A DNA stretch of 64,000 bases from Carettochelys insculpta (GCF_033958435.1 NC_134138.1:80586298-80650297); one strand, 5' to 3'. Positions 12,116 through 24,849 are shown, numbered from the stretch's first letter. Numbers and translations are program-made. Notes: a model not told the origin generated them from the letters alone.

Positions 12116-14680
12116 TATGTCCTATAAGAATGATGCCACTTAGAAGGCAATTATTTACACTGGGCCTGATGAACAGTATATGACAGACTAATGCTTCCAT
12201 TCCCAGCAGAGAGAAAATACTGTCAGCTTTGTAGCATCTCTTTTGGGTTTCCAAAACAGGAGTACTTTCTGTTGAATATGACAATGGCTTTCAAACAAGG
12301 TTGCCTGGAGGACTCTTCAACCCTGGGTATGTTCCTAGCTGTCCACAAAATTAAACAATTTGTGAACCAACAAGTGGGATTTTTACAGGCCAGGTGTTGC
12401 CTGAAGGGAGCGCTTTTTAATCGTTCTTTAGAGTAAAAACATTGGAGAGCCACTGACAGGTAGAAATGGTGTGTTTTTCCTCAAAATGCTTGTCACAAAT
12501 TGTTTGATTGTGTTATCTGTTGTCTTCAATATGAAGTAAATAGCATTATTTCCAGCCACACTCAATGTTTACATCACCTCATGTTGGTTTTGTATTCATA
12601 CAGGAAAAAGTACAAAGACTGAAATTTCCTAAATTAAAAGGGAAACAACATTCTAAAACAAATAGACATGTAGACAAAAAATAAATTTTATTAATTAGAA
12701 GAAACAATGTGTCTTCATAATAGGTTGGCTAGTGATCACACTTACTCCATCAAATACAAAATACGTCATGGGAGAAGAATCACCAGAGCGCCCTGGCCTC
12801 TAACTTCTCTCAAATACTGTCCTTTCTTACCCATTCTATTTATTTCAAGTTCAGTTTTGCCAGGCTATGTTAGGTTTATATAGGATTCCTTTCAGCAACT
12901 GGTGATTAATCCTACTGCCTGGTGCCTTGCTGTAAGGGTGGGCATGCATGACTTTGACAAAACCCAAGTTGCAGGCACAGAAGTGACGTTCAGCTCAATC
13001 AACATAACTAGCCAAATGGCTCTGTTGCCAATGTGGTAAACGTTGTGCTTCCCAAACCGGTCTATGGAGTCACCTGAAGATGCATTCAGCTGTCTTGTTG
13101 AGCTCATCCTTGAGACTGAAGTGATGAGGCAACTTGCTTCCTCATCAGAATCATAAATGGTGCCTGCACTGCCTCTACCTAAGCATAGTAATATGCAAAA
13201 TACAGTGACAGAAAATATGCTTGTGCTTATTTAATAACTTAGAAGATTTACCTCGTGTTGCTCAGGCCCTTTAGGGCAGGGGGCTAGGGGGCTCAAGGTG
13301 GGGGGCTGGTAGCATGGGAACAGCAAGGGAGGGCTGTTGCCCCAGACCAGTCTTGGGTACAGGCGCTGTGTTACCCAGCTGGAAGCTGCTCTCTGGGACT
13401 GTCAAGGGCTTGTTGTCCACCTGTGGTCATTCTGGAGTACAACTGTCCCTGCTACCAGACCTCTCCCTTTCCATCTGATAAGAAACAACCACTTTCCAGG
13501 CCCATCCCATTGTCTTGACGCAACCAGACCCCCACCTGCTTTAAGTTATGGTAGAAGGAAGCTGCACACCACATTTGGTGGTCCTAGCTCTTACTGTTCT
13601 TGAACAAACTGACTTTCAGACAGACAGATGAACACAGAGACATATGAACTCTCTCAAATATATAGTAGAAGAGAAGATGTATCTCCTCTGAATGTCCAAG
13701 TTCACCAAAATTTGAATTTCTACCTGACATGCAGACTTGAATACAGGACTGAGTGATGACTTGGCTCTACCACCTGAGAACCAAGCCAGCAATTAAAGCT
13801 TGTGAACATTTTCAAGATTTTTTAAGACTATTCCACCCTGAATCAAAATGAAAAGTAAAAACCTCAAAAATATCCATGAACTAAATCCAATTCCACTGAC
13901 TCGGGGCAGTCTGGCAGATCACTCTGCCACTATTAGGGTCCTGGGATGGGACATGGAAGAGTTCAGGGGCTCTACAGCTCCCCATGTTATGCAGTACTTT
14001 CCCCTTCTTTGGCCAGGAGAGTTGCACTCCTGGAGCATCCCCACAGAAGCCCCACAGATTGTGTGGGGCACTAGCTCCACTTGAGCCCTAGAGACTGTGC
14101 TTATTTTCTTCCCCACATGAAATCCACAGACGGTGCTTGGTGCTCTCCATACCTTGGCCCCATAGCTTGTGTTTGGTGCTCTCCTCTAGTGGAGGACCCG
14201 AGACAGGGTGGATAAACCACTACATCAATGCCTGACTGTAGCCAGAGCCCTGACAGCTGGCCGCTCCATCTTGCTCAGAGATTGGGCAAATAAGCTACTA
14301 CCGATCTGCCTGGTTGCAGGCCACAGCTCAGGACTGTTTATGGCCCTGCCCTACTTGAACCACTAATTCCTCCCTTTTGTTTTTGTTTAGCAGACCAAAC
14401 TTCAAGGAGTCACGCCCTCCCTCAGACGCGAATGGACGGCCACGCCAGCTCATACGCTCTCAAACCAAAAAGAGATTTTGAACCAAAAACATGAAAAGTA
14501 TTCTGATAATTTCAGAACTTATTTTTTTCAAATAAAATCAAAATAGGAAAGTCACTAAACTGACCTTTCCTGCAGGAAGTTGAATCAGAATTTTTGAAGG
14601 AAAATATTTTATACAAAAATATTCCCAACCAGCCCAACCAGCAATACTTTTACTAATGCTGCAATTTATTAAATAAAGTT
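12116..14680. other. Unassigned DNA
   Basis: No transposon boundary, gene or RNA gene is recognised across this stretch. Short open frames on both strands have no visible domain. Confidence 0.35.
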
Positions 14681-15205
14681 CAGTAAACCCTCAATTTAAC
14701 AGTCCCGGATTTAACGGACTTTGGACATAACAGACATTGTCTGCCAGGTTTACCTCCACCCCGTAAATAAAAGCCAACAACTCACCAGAGGCACTGAGGC
14801 TGCTGGGGCCGGAGGAGCCACCGGGACCACCACAGTGACTGGAGCTGCCAGTGCGACCGCAGCAGGAGAGCTGGTGGGTGTCCAGCCAGCCAGAGCTCTG
14901 GGAGAGGTGGCACAGGTGGAATGGGTGCTCCAGGGAAACGGTTTCTGCAGGAGTGCCCAGCCCTGAATGGGTGATGAGTAGCTTGTGGCAACTGAGCCCA
15001 GAGGCTCTGCTCTGTAAACAGCACAAAAAGCCTACTGCTGAGCTCTCTCTTCGGAGCCCACTGCATTCCTCCCAGGTCTTGGGTGGAGCATTCCCTAGCG
15101 TGCCTTGCAAGGTGCCTCCAAGTCCTGCAGATTCGGAGTTAACGGACTTTCGTCATTAACAGACACCCCTTCCCCCCGTTAGTCCATTAATTTGAGAGTT
15201 TACTG
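14681..15205. mobile_element. Tigger/mariner-like non-autonomous element
   Basis: The ends cagtaaaccctcaatttaac and ttaatttgagagtttactg form inverted repeats closely related to those at 7885-8442. TA follows the right end (15206-15207), but the left flank is TT, so one target base has probably mutated. Just inside the ends, ttaacggactt recurs in both orientations. The GC-rich centre has no transposase. Confidence 0.65.
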
Positions 15206-17244
15206 TATATAGGATATTTTAGAGTATTAGTGACCAACATATCCCAGATTAATTTAAGGAAAAATGCCTAGCTATCCAGAGTGTGAGAAAGTGAACACAA
15301 AAAATAGCAATCCTAGTGATTAAGAGAAAACAACTAACTAGGTTAAAAAAAATCTCCTTTCTGTCTCCATATACAGGATTACTACTACTGAGGACATCAC
15401 GACTAATTTTGAAAACTGTAAAAATGTAAGGAAAGACTGAACACAACAAATATAAATATGTAAAAAAAAATTAGATGAGAGAACTGTGTGAATTAAAGGT
15501 ACACTTCCGGAGTAAGTTGAACTACCCGACAAACAAACAAAAAATAGATACTAAACACATGACAGGCAAATCCCGCATACTTACAAAACTAAAGTCAAGT
15601 TTGGGGCGGGAGGAGGGCTTACACAGTGTAGAAAAATTAGGCAATTGAAAGACTACATGGGAACATGCCTGGAGGCATAACATAAATGGCTGTGTTCCCA
15701 TAAGTGCAGAACCAGTCCCAGTATCTGACAAGTCTGGTCCAAAGTCCCTAGTTTACAAATGATAACACATGGGCAGACTGCTGTGTACACCCAGGAAGTC
15801 AGTCAGAACCAGCCTGAATGCTGTTAACTGTTAGGACTGGGGTCTAAATTTGTACAGAAGAGAGAAAATATCATAGCTGGAATAATGAACTGACTGAGAG
15901 AGAGACTTCAGTGGTAATCTCTTCATCTTCTCCATCACACCATGTAACATGTCTACAAGGGAAGAAAAAGTATTGGCTTTGAACAAGAGCTGCAGCTATA
16001 ACAAGTTTATTTAAAGATTATTTATTGAATTATTTGGATATATGGCTCAAAGGTAATTTGTAAACATTTCCAATTTAAAAAAAATTCCTGGGTGGTAGGA
16101 GAAGAGAGGAGGGTAGTATCTTTTTTGGATTCAGTCCCCTTTGGACTCTATAGCACCACCCTCGTTTCCAATTTGAAAAAAGATGACAGGAATGTAAAGG
16201 TGGATTTTGTTCTTTTTTTAGAACCTGTCAGTCAAATACATGGTGTTCTAGGCAACCCATGAAATATGATCAAAATATCCCCCACACACAGGCCTGTATT
16301 CTTTCAATAACAAAATCTAATTCCATGCAAACCTTCCTTTCCAGACCACAAAGCATTTATATTTTTAAGCATACAGCTAATGGTACTTTATTTATTAACA
16401 TTTAGACTTAATTTCTTAAGACAAGCAGGGGACAATCAATGCACAAAAAACCTTCTGTTTTAATGATAAGATATGGGGTGCATGCCAACTTGGAAGGCGA
16501 GGATTTGCGAAGTTAAGAGTAACATTTTCCTCTGAACTTGCCCTGATGTGATTGCAGAAGAAAGACCCCAGGAAAAGAACTGGAGTTTAAGACAGAGGCT
16601 GGCAGGCAGTGAGAACACTATAGCTTAGAAACACTACCATACTCCAACCTGTCAGATGAATCAATGCTGAGGAATAGATGCCCACAGTTTGCAAAGAATT
16701 AACTTACTTATATTCCTATGAGTTGTCAGTAGGAATACAGCCAATGATGATGTTTTTGAGGGTGTGCAAATGTAACAGAGTAGCTGATTTTGAATCAAAA
16801 TTGGATACTCAAGGAGTGTTTTAGACAGCACTAAACTAGCTGGGATTTATTAACCCCCACCCCACACACATAACCACTCCATGACATGCATTTTTCAACA
16901 CTCCACACCCTGGCTCCAGGCTACATACTGAATACTTTGTACATTCTGTTCCCAAATTTCAATATTTATTGTCAATGAAAGCTTTCTGGTATTTGTCTCT
17001 TCAATCTGCAGCTTGGGTTTCAATTCCACAGCCTGGAGTGCATATATTAAACTTCCTTTTGTGGAAATACCGATAACACTAATCCTTCATTGTTACTGTA
17101 TGGTGTAATGAACAATAAGGTGTTGTTTTTTTTTTATTTTTGTACAAATAAATGGTATTTCTCTAAGAGCTGAATTCATTTTCCAGCTACAGTACATGAG
17201 TTAGTCAGATACTCCAATGAGAAAGGCTGTATAAAGCCCTATTA
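15206..17244. other. Unassigned AT-rich DNA
   Basis: No repeat family or gene is recognised. The composition is AT-rich throughout. Confidence 0.35.
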
Positions 17245-17910
17245 TAGGGGTGGGGAACCCTCTGCCTCTGGTCTGGATCTGGCCCCACCGGACACTTTAG
17301 TTTGGCCCTTGGAGAGGCTGTGGGGTGGGGGTCACATACAATCTGTCCCATGAAGTGGGAGGTGTCACTGACCTCACCTCACTCACCTGCAGCACTGCTG
17401 GACGCTTCAAGTTTCTCGTCCTACGTGTGGGTGAGGAGCTGTGTGCAGGTGAGGGGGCCAGAGAGGCAACCACATGAACAACCAGGCAGCAGCGCAGCAA
17501 ACGCTGGAGCCACCTCTGTGCTCCCCGCTGGGCAATCAGGCTGCAGTGGCTTCTGTGCTCCCCACTGGGCAGCTAGGTGGCAATGGGGAAAGGCAGAAGC
17601 CCTTCCCTGCTTGGGGAGGGGGCCGCAGCAGCCACTTCTTGCAGGGCCCAGCCCCAGACAGACACTGCCGGCAACTCCTCCTCCTCCTGTAGGTAAGGAG
17701 GGCTGTGGAGTGGGAGGGAAGGGGAGCCCCTTGCACGAGTGGGAAGGGGCGCCTCTGAGCTCCTTCCCAGCCTGTGTGTGTGTGTGAGTGAGTGACACAC
17801 ATGCACGCATACTTCTCAGTTTGGGGCTGCTGCCTTTTCTACTGTGCTGCCCTGGAACAATTTTTCTGTGGGTCAATGGACCACGACCCCAAAAAAGCTC
17901 CCCACTCCTG
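17245..17910. mobile_element. hAT-like non-autonomous element (GC-rich interior)
   Basis: Terminal sequences taggggtggggaacc and gctccccactcctg are inverted repeats of the CAGGGGTGGGGAACC type seen in hAT (Charlie-like) elements. The part next to the left end, with gtctggatctggcccc, is also found in reverse orientation near 27640-27689, giving a second family member. Long open frames inside are due to GC content. A (TG)n/(AG)n patch lies near 17772-17793. Confidence 0.6.
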
Positions 17911-18224
17911 CCCAATTGGAACAGAAGTTTTTAGTAATGTCACTTTTACAGGCAAGTTACTGACAACCAGAAAATTTTAAGCATCAAAGGGTTTTTCTGG
18001 GGTTCATGTTTGCTTCCCTACTGTGGACACTATTTCCTTTAGAATAAAAAGAACAATTACAAGGAGTGGGGAAAGAGACTTCTGTCTGGAATTATATTGC
18101 AATGGAGTCAGTGGTAGTGCCATATACTCAGCATCTCCAAAAATCTGTCCACTTATTTGGGTGCCTAGATAGGGTATGAGCACATAACTATAGACACCTC
18201 ATATTTGAAAATGGTTGCCCCTTT

Positions 18225-18375
18225 CCTCCACTCTTCATTTTCTCAATCTATAAAAACACCAACAACAACTTCCCGAGATCTTGGGGCCTTTTGAGACTTA
18301 ATGCCATATTTGTAAACGCCTTGGGAGAGCTCCAGATGAAAGGCACCATTATAAATGCAAAATATTATCATCAGG
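18225..18375 (+). repeat. MIR/CORE-SINE 3' remnant
   Basis: The series ttcattttctcaatctataaa, then gccttgggagagctccagatg, then gaaaggcaccattataaatg follows the order of the 3' half of MIR-type SINEs. It is old and diverged. Confidence 0.5.
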
Positions 18376-20177
18376 AAAAGCATGGTAAACATATTCCTGC
18401 TTCAGAGCTCCTCAGCTGAGAAGGTTTGCTCCTCAATAACTGAAGATGATGGAAAACCAGACTAGGACTATCTGTATCTCAAATAGCACCAGGGCTGAGA
18501 TTTCTGGCACCAGAAGTGCAGAATATGTTGAGCGATCTCACCACAAGAGGAGATTTTATTTGATTTCTCTTTAGCCCTCTATGTTTTTCATCCCTCAAGG
18601 GTGGCCTAATGAAACTGAGAAAATAAGTCAGTAAGAAAGAATTGGAAAGCAAGGTCCCTTGTGCCATTCACTCGGTATGAGAGTGAAACTCGAGAAGCTA
18701 GCAGAAGCCACCAGAAGGCAACCTACAAAAAAATGTCAAGTCCTTGAGAATGAGAATGCACAAGTATACTACCAGTACCCAGCCACAGAACTTAGAAGTG
18801 ATACAGTGATTTGTGTACAGCTTACACGCAAAAACTTACTGATCATCCTACAAAGTTGGCCACTTTGATTTGCTTGTCATTACTTTAGGTAACCCAACAG
18901 GTTGCAGGTCCTTTCCTGAACTCTGCACATGACATTTGTAAGGGCTGTTTGGAAATGAATGAATTAAACACTAAAGTTCCACATCCCATGACTTATTTAA
19001 TCTGCATGAGATAAATCTCACACATGGGAAACACTTAACAGAATATACCAGGCAATGATAAAGTCAAACCCTGGAATATGGGGGGTAGGAAACCCAAAAA
19101 CAGCTTAAGAATTCAGGATGGTTGCACTAGAAGTAAGAGCAGCAGAGATTCAATGCAAGAAGTTTCTTCCTGGAATTCCGATGGAATGCCAGATGCACTC
19201 AGACAGCGTATATGATGTGTCACAAGTCAACTTTACCAAAACCTCACATGGTGGAAGAGGTACGCTCGATACCTGCTTCTTCTTCACCCAAACTGTACAA
19301 TAGTACAGTACAGACCAGCATCACGTATATGGTACTTAATTTGTGCCAGAGCTTGCCAAGGCTGCACCTCTGCACTTGCTGCCTCAATTATGAATGTAAA
19401 AAAGATTGCTGGAGCCCCGATGCCTCTTTCATTATAAATTAAACACTGCCTGTGTATTACAATTCTATCCCTTATCTCTGCCATATTTTAGCAGACTTCC
19501 ACACAGCTTCCACATAGACTTTAATGCTTCTGCAGGCTTTAGCCAATAATTTTTTTCAGAGGTAGGACAATACCTCTACAGGAGCCAGAGTTGGCCTCAC
19601 CAACCTGTCTTTACAAACACTTGATGTTAAAAGTTTGAAATCAAATCATGATACAGCATCATTTTGACTTGAGTAAAGGACAGCATGCAAGTAACATGCA
19701 GAAAAGGATAACGTGAAAAGAAATGTGCTACATCATTCTTACTAGTTATGTACAGCCACATATTGTCAGAGAAAATATGACCTCCCACAAAGACCTGCCA
19801 CAAAGAAGAAAAAGGTCAGAAATTTAAAACCTAACAGACAGAAACCTTAGGCTTCCAGAAGCAAAGAGGTTTGATATGCTTTCCGAATCATTTTTTCCAT
19901 GATAAACCACTATTTGTGTGCTGTTTAAAAATCCTCTGGGCTGAGACTTAGCTTTGAAAATCTCTGCACACAACAATAATTTTCATAGTCTTTATAAAAT
20001 TCTGGCTGAGTCATGAAAAAAATATTAACCTCCCCTTTTCCTCACAATGGAAATGTAAGGACCAGATTCAAGTTAATAGAAATGTTCTATTAATAGAAAT
20101 GTTCTAATAGAGGTGCATTTTATGCTGGTGTAAATTTTAACACAATTTTGGTTTTCACTAAGAGAAGCTAAAGTAAG
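18376..20177. other. Unassigned DNA
   Basis: No gene or repeat family is recognised. Short open frames have no recognisable domain. Confidence 0.35.
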
Positions 20178-20188
20178 CTAAAGTAATT

Positions 20189-20252
20189 AAAGTGCTACTT
20201 GACTGATTTTTGTTTTGATAGTGTATAGACTAGCACGGCTTCCTCTCTGTTA
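20189..20252 (+). mobile_element. 64-bp Penelope-like stub with 11-bp target duplication
   Basis: Only the last 64 bp of PLE-A are present: aaagtgctacttgactg and then the terminal tail with tagactagcacggcttcc and an end at gttacta. It is flanked by a perfect 11-bp direct repeat, ctaaagtaatt, at 20178-20188 and 20253-20263. This marks the true 3' end of the family and shows extreme 5' truncation, as expected when target-primed reverse transcription stops early. Confidence 0.85.
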
Positions 20253-20271
20253 CTAAAGTAATTTAGTTTGT

Positions 20272-20400
20272 AAATTATTTGTGACAGGGACTGTTTTTTA
20301 GTTCTGATTTGTACACGAAATAGCATAGGGGGTCTTGTTCAATACTAGGGTTTCTAGATGCTACAGTAATACAAATAAACATTTTTATTACATTACAACA
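20272..20400 (+). repeat. L2/MIR-type 3' tail remnant
   Basis: Second copy of the old 3' tail seen at 11990-12115, with gacagggactgttttttag, gcatagggggtcttg and gctacagtaatacaaat in the same order. Confidence 0.45.
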
Positions 20401-20504
20401 TTTCACATTTCATCTTTTTTCAAAAAAGGGATTTGTTTGGCCTGAGTAGCAAGAGTTTGCACTGAGTGCTTCTTGACAATTTTTTCCCCCAAATATACAT
20501 GTTT

Positions 20505-22015
20505 ATAGAATCAATCATAGAACACTAGGACTGGAAGGAACCTCGAGAAGCCATTGAGTCCAGACCCCTGCCCTCATGGCAGGACCAAGTACTGTCTAAA
20601 CCATCCTTGATAGACAGCTATCTAACCTGTCCTTAAATATCTCCAGTGATGGAGATTCCACAACCTCCCTTGGTCATTTATTCCACTGTTTGACCACCCT
20701 GACAGTTAGGAACTTTTTCCTAATGTCCAACCTAAACCTCCCTTGCTGCATTGCCTCTTGTTCTATTCTCAGAGGCCAAGAAGAACAAGTTTTCTCCCTC
20801 CTTCTTATGACACCCTTTCAGATATTTGAAAAACTCTACCATGTCCCCCCTCAATCTTCTCTCTTCCTAACTAAACAAGCCCAATTCTTTCAGCCTTTCT
20901 TCATAGGTCACATTCTCTAGACCTTTAATCATTCTTGTTGCTCTTTTCTGGACCCTGTCTAATTTCTCCACATCTTTCTTGAACTGCAGTGCCCAGAACT
21001 GGACACAATACTCCAGCTGAGGCCTAACCAGCGCAGAGTAGAGCAGAAGAATGATTTCTCGTGTCTTGTTCACAGCACACCTGTTAATGCATCCCAGAAT
21101 CATGTTTGCTCTTTTTGCAACAGCATCACACTGTTGACTCATATTTAGCTTGTGGTCCACTATAACCCCTAGATCCCTTTCTTCTGTAGTCACTCCTACA
21201 CAGTCTCTCCCCATTCTGTATGTCTGAAACTGATTGCTCCTTCCCAAGTGGAGCACTTCGCATTTGTCCTTATTAAACTTCATCCTGTTTACCTCAGACC
21301 ACTTCTCCAATTTATCCAGATAACTTTGAATTATGACCCTGTCTTCCAAAGCAGTTGCAACCCCTCCAAACTTGGTACCATCTGCAAACTTAATAAGCGT
21401 GCTTTCTATGCCAATATCTAAATCGATGAAGATATTGAACAGAACCGGTCCTAAACAGACCCTTGTGGAACCCCACTTGTTATACTTTTCCAGCAGGGTT
21501 GAGAACCATTAACAACTACTCTCTGAGTATGGTTATCCAGCCAGTTATGCACCCACCTCATCTAAGTTGTATCTGCCTAGCTTATCGATAAGAATATCAT
21601 GCGAGACCGTATCAAATGCTTTTCTGAAGTCTAGGTATACCACATCCACCAGGCTTGTTATACTATCAAAGAAAGCTATCAGATTGGTTTGACATGATTT
21701 GTTCTTTACAAATCCATGCTGGCTGTTCCCTATCACCTTACCACCTTCCAAGTGCTTGCAGATGATTTCTTTAATTACCTGCTCCATTATCTTTCCTGGC
21801 ACTGAAGTTAAGCTGACTGGCCTGTGGTTTCCTGTGTTATTCTTATTCCCCTTTTTATAGATGGGCACTATATTTGCCCTTTTCCAGTCTGCTGGAATCT
21901 CTCCTGTCTCCCATGATTTTCCAAAAATGATAGCTAAAGACTCAGATACCTCCTCTATCAGCTCCTTGAGTATTCTAAGATGCATTTCATCAGGCCCTGG
22001 CGACTTGAAGACATC
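20505..22015 (-). mobile_element. CR1 LINE, 5'-truncated (minus strand)
   Basis: On the minus strand the RT domain starts near 21985 with LKELIEEVSESLAIIFGKSW and continues through DWKRANIVPIYKKGNKNN, RPVSLTSVPGK and motif A (VYLDFRKAFDTVSH). After frameshifts the C-terminal part is open at 21349-20867, with LEYCVQFWALQFKKDVEKL and QKRATRMIKGLE. The usual FADD of motif C reads FADG near 21378-21390, so the catalytic aspartate pair is broken. The 3' end at about 20505-20600 carries the typical CR1 terminal sequence next to tagaatca-type short repeats. The endonuclease is missing. It is inactive. Confidence 0.9.
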
Positions 22016-22232
22016 TTATAACCCACTTTAAGATTACCAACATAAAAATTCTGCTTATGGGCCAAAACAACATTTAGGATCCAAGATCCACAAATGTAGA
22101 GAAATGTTAATAGTACTGGCAATATTTTCTTTTTTTACCATTTTACTGATATTTAAGATACTACTAGTATCTTCTCTGTGTTTATAAGGGGGAATTACTA
22201 TTAGAATCAGTATCATTCTACCTATCAACAGG

Positions 22233-22283
22233 AGGTGAGATAAAACAAAACAAAACAAAACAAAACAAAACAAAAAAACAAAA
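22233..22283. repeat. (AAAAC)n simple repeat
   Basis: About nine units of aaaac with a few interruptions. Confidence 0.9.
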
Positions 22284-22534
22284 AATTAACTGTCTACTGG
22301 CCTCTCAGCCTTCAGAGGGTGTGGTAAAATTCAGGCCACAGTGTTGGCAAGACTGTCTATGTTATAAAGCCTAAAAGCTTTCTTAGATGTTAGTACCGAT
22401 TCCTGCAGAATGAGAAATTTTCAATACAAGAATGCCTCAGGTAAATCTTTAGGGAAAATAAATGGTAAAATAGTTCCTTCCGTAAAGGTAGCTGATAGAA
22501 ACACAATGCTGATACAAACTTCAAAAAGGCACAG

Positions 22535-22925
22535 AGTGGTAGCCGTATTAGTTAGTTTCAAATATAACAAGCAGCCCTGTAGCACTTACAAACTAACACA
22601 TTTATTAGGTCTGTCAGAGAGGTAGCCGAGTTAGTCTATATCTTCAAAAACAATAAGAAGTCCTGTGGCACTTGATAGACTAACAGGTATTTTGGAGCAT
22701 AAGCTTTCCTAGGCAAAGACCCGCTTCATCAGATGCATGAGTGGGGGCGGGGGGGTCAGAGAAGTATTTTAACTCTTAAATCCTCTGAAACTCCCCCAGT
22801 CATGCATATGACAAAGTGGGTCTTTGCTGACAAAAGCTTATGCTCCAAAACATCTGTTAGTCTATAAGGTGCCAAAGTTATTTATTAGGTCATTATCTGA
22901 AGAAGTGGGTCCTACCCATGAAAAT
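22535..22925 (-). mobile_element. Penelope-like element interrupted by a second one
   Basis: The outer copy shows a minus-strand PLE 3' region on the left (agcagccctgtagcac to atttattaggt, ending 22610) and a short plus-oriented counterpart on the right (22891-22925, ctgaagaagtgggtcc then acccatgaaaa). It was therefore itself an inverted pair. It is split by the PLE-B pair at 22611-22879. Confidence 0.65.
22611..22879 (-). mobile_element. Inner Penelope-like inverted pair (PLE-B) nested in another PLE
   Basis: The left arm (minus) carries the terminal tail ctgtcagagaggtagccgag and then the PLE-B 3' region with agtcctgtggcac, taacaggtattttggagc and the arm to about 22780. The right arm (plus) runs to gttagtctataaggtgcc and lacks the tail. 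An 11-bp direct repeat, atttattaggt, at 22600-22610 and 22880-22890 is a copy of outer PLE sequence, so this is a clean target-site duplication. Confidence 0.75.
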
Positions 22926-23341
22926 TCAAGAAGACAGATATTGTCTATTGGTTGTCTCGTCCCCTAACAAAGACTCTGAATTTTACAGAACTTACTGGAA
23001 CACTGCTTTTTCACCCCCAATACAATGCTATTTCATGATTTGTAGCTAGTGACAGCGTTAACATGGATCTGATTACCACATCGTATACATTCTGAACAGT
23101 CTGACAAAAAATCAGTTATTTTTAGCCTATGTACTTGTGCAGTTAGATTTAACAGACTGGAGAAGGAAAAATACAAGAATAAACTACAAGTAACACATCA
23201 CGGGTGTTTCCTATAGCCATCTACGGATTCCAATAGTCTCTGAGAATTGTTTCTAGAAATACATTTTATACCATGTTTAATGCTTACTGTATTCTACAAA
23301 ATACCCAAGGCTTAAAAAATTAAATGTCTGGACATTCCTTC
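22926..23341. other. Unassigned DNA
   Basis: No gene or repeat family is recognised. Confidence 0.35.
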
Positions 23342-23344
23342 TAA

Positions 23345-23599
23345 GGGTATGTCTTCAGCATGTGTAAGATCAACGCACTCTGGGTCGATCTTCCAGGGTT
23401 CGATTTTGCATCTGTGGTTGGCAGTCGACCCCTGTACTTCTCATTACGGGGAGGAGTAAGGGAGGTCGACAGGAGAATTTCTCCCATTGATTTCCTGCAG
23501 TGAGAAGAGCCAGGTAAGTAAGTTGATTCTAGCCACGCAATTGCTGTATCTAGAATTGCGTATCTACAATCAGTTTTAATGTCTACTGTAGACCTGGCT
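23345..23599. mobile_element. Short inverted-repeat element (GTCTACAC-type MITE)
   Basis: Ends gggtatgtcttcag and ctgtagacctggc are imperfect inverted repeats, flanked by the trinucleotide taa on both sides (23342-23344, 23600-23602). The three-base duplication and the gtctac-type ends are shared with elements at 24310, 47757, 51770 and 54001. Three-base, often TWA, duplications are known for PIF/Harbinger elements, but no transposase links this family to that group. Confidence 0.6.
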
Positions 23600-24154
23600 T
23601 AAAAAATTATTTAGCCTACTTTGTGTGGAGTGGAAGGGAGCACCAACATTTGGACTGTTCTATGTGGGAAAAAAATAAATGTGCTGATTTTACTGGTGGA
23701 GATAAAAACTGATTAATTGGTGTCAGAAGACAGAGCCGAGGGGAATGAAGTTGTGGCAATGTACATTGTCGTGGCTTTAGGCCATTACACTACTCTATTT
23801 TTCCTGGGCGTAGTCCTTTGTTGTGTGTCAAAGAATTTATCAAGCCCCGATTCAAAAGGTTTTCTTAACAGAGACTAAAGATTTGACCGATTCATTTGTC
23901 TTTCCCCATCCCTCTGCAATACAGCAGTTGTTTGATCTGTAATTGGGGTTTTTCCTCTTCAAAAACAAATTTCCAACATTATTTCTTTAGTGCAAAGCAA
24001 ATCTACATGTAAATAACAAGTCAACATGAGTGATTGAGATGTTATATATTATGGAAAGAAATTTTATTTTCAAGCCTTTAAGGATTCATTGAGGGGAGGG
24101 GATAGTGTGCTAAGTTTAAATGAATTAAGTTAGTTTAGTCTAGTCAAAGTTTGG

Positions 24155-24305
24155 AAATGGATGTCAGGAGAGGGATCGCTTTCATGATTACCTGTTCTGT
24201 TCACTCCCTCTGGGGCATCAGGCACTGACCTATGTCAGAAGACAGGATACTGGGCTAGATGGACCTTTGGTATAATTCAGGATGGCCATTCTTGTGTTCT
24301 TATGA
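24155..24305 (+). mobile_element. CR1 LINE 3' tip (plus strand)
   Basis: The stretch ggatactgggctagatggac followed by ctttggtataattcaggatg and gccattcttgtgttcttatg matches the 3' terminus typical of amniote CR1 copies. Only the untranslated end is present. Confidence 0.75.
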
Positions 24306-24309
24306 ATTA

Positions 24310-24849
24310 CAGTCTATGCTGAAAACTTACATCAGAACATACACCCCGGAGAGATGCAGTTAAATAAACCTAACCCACATTGCTAGGTTGACAGAAAAAT
24401 AATTCCATCTATAGCTAACTTCTCTCTGGGAGTCGATTAACTACAGGCTGAACCTCTCTAGTCTGGCAGCCTGGGGACCTGACCAGTGCCAAACAAGATA
24501 ATTTGCTGGACCATGGGAGGTCAATATTGTCTAGCAGCATTATCAACACTTTCACTGCTAACTGGGCCCTTGGAAGACATTTAGGGGTAAATCACACCTA
24601 AATAACAGCATGCAACACAGAGTCAGGGCTGGTAGCTGTAAACTAACTTTATGGGACCAAATGAAATTCGGTCGCATCCAAGATAAGTAGACATCCAGCT
24701 AATGAAATCACGCTGGATTATGGATATTGTCAGATGAGAGTGTGTTGGACTAGAAAGGTTCAGTCTGTACAGTGATGAGACAACTCCTTCTGTCCTTGTA
24801 GTGAAGTGAGCCAGCTACGCTGCTGAGGTGATTTAAGTGTAGACATAGC
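24310..24849. mobile_element. GTCTACAC-type MITE split by a Tigger-like element
   Basis: The right end is aagtgtagacatagc and the left end is a decayed cagtctatgctg; tta flanks both sides (24307-24309, 24850-24852). Internal words such as aacctaacccacattgc and taggttgacag are shared with the MITE pieces at 51770-51996 and 53850-54000. The element is interrupted at 24444-24767. Confidence 0.55.
24444..24767. mobile_element. Tc1/mariner or Tigger-like non-autonomous element
   Basis: Inverted ends caggctgaacctctctagtc and gactagaaaggttcagtctg are flanked by TA at 24442-24443 and 24768-24769. No transposase is present. It sits inside the MITE at 24310-24849 and is thus the younger insertion. Confidence 0.7.

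Noticed and set aside
17302..17915. Open frames of about 160 codons on both strands
   Set aside because: They fall between hAT-like inverted ends in a GC-rich interior shared with another copy at 27210-27689.
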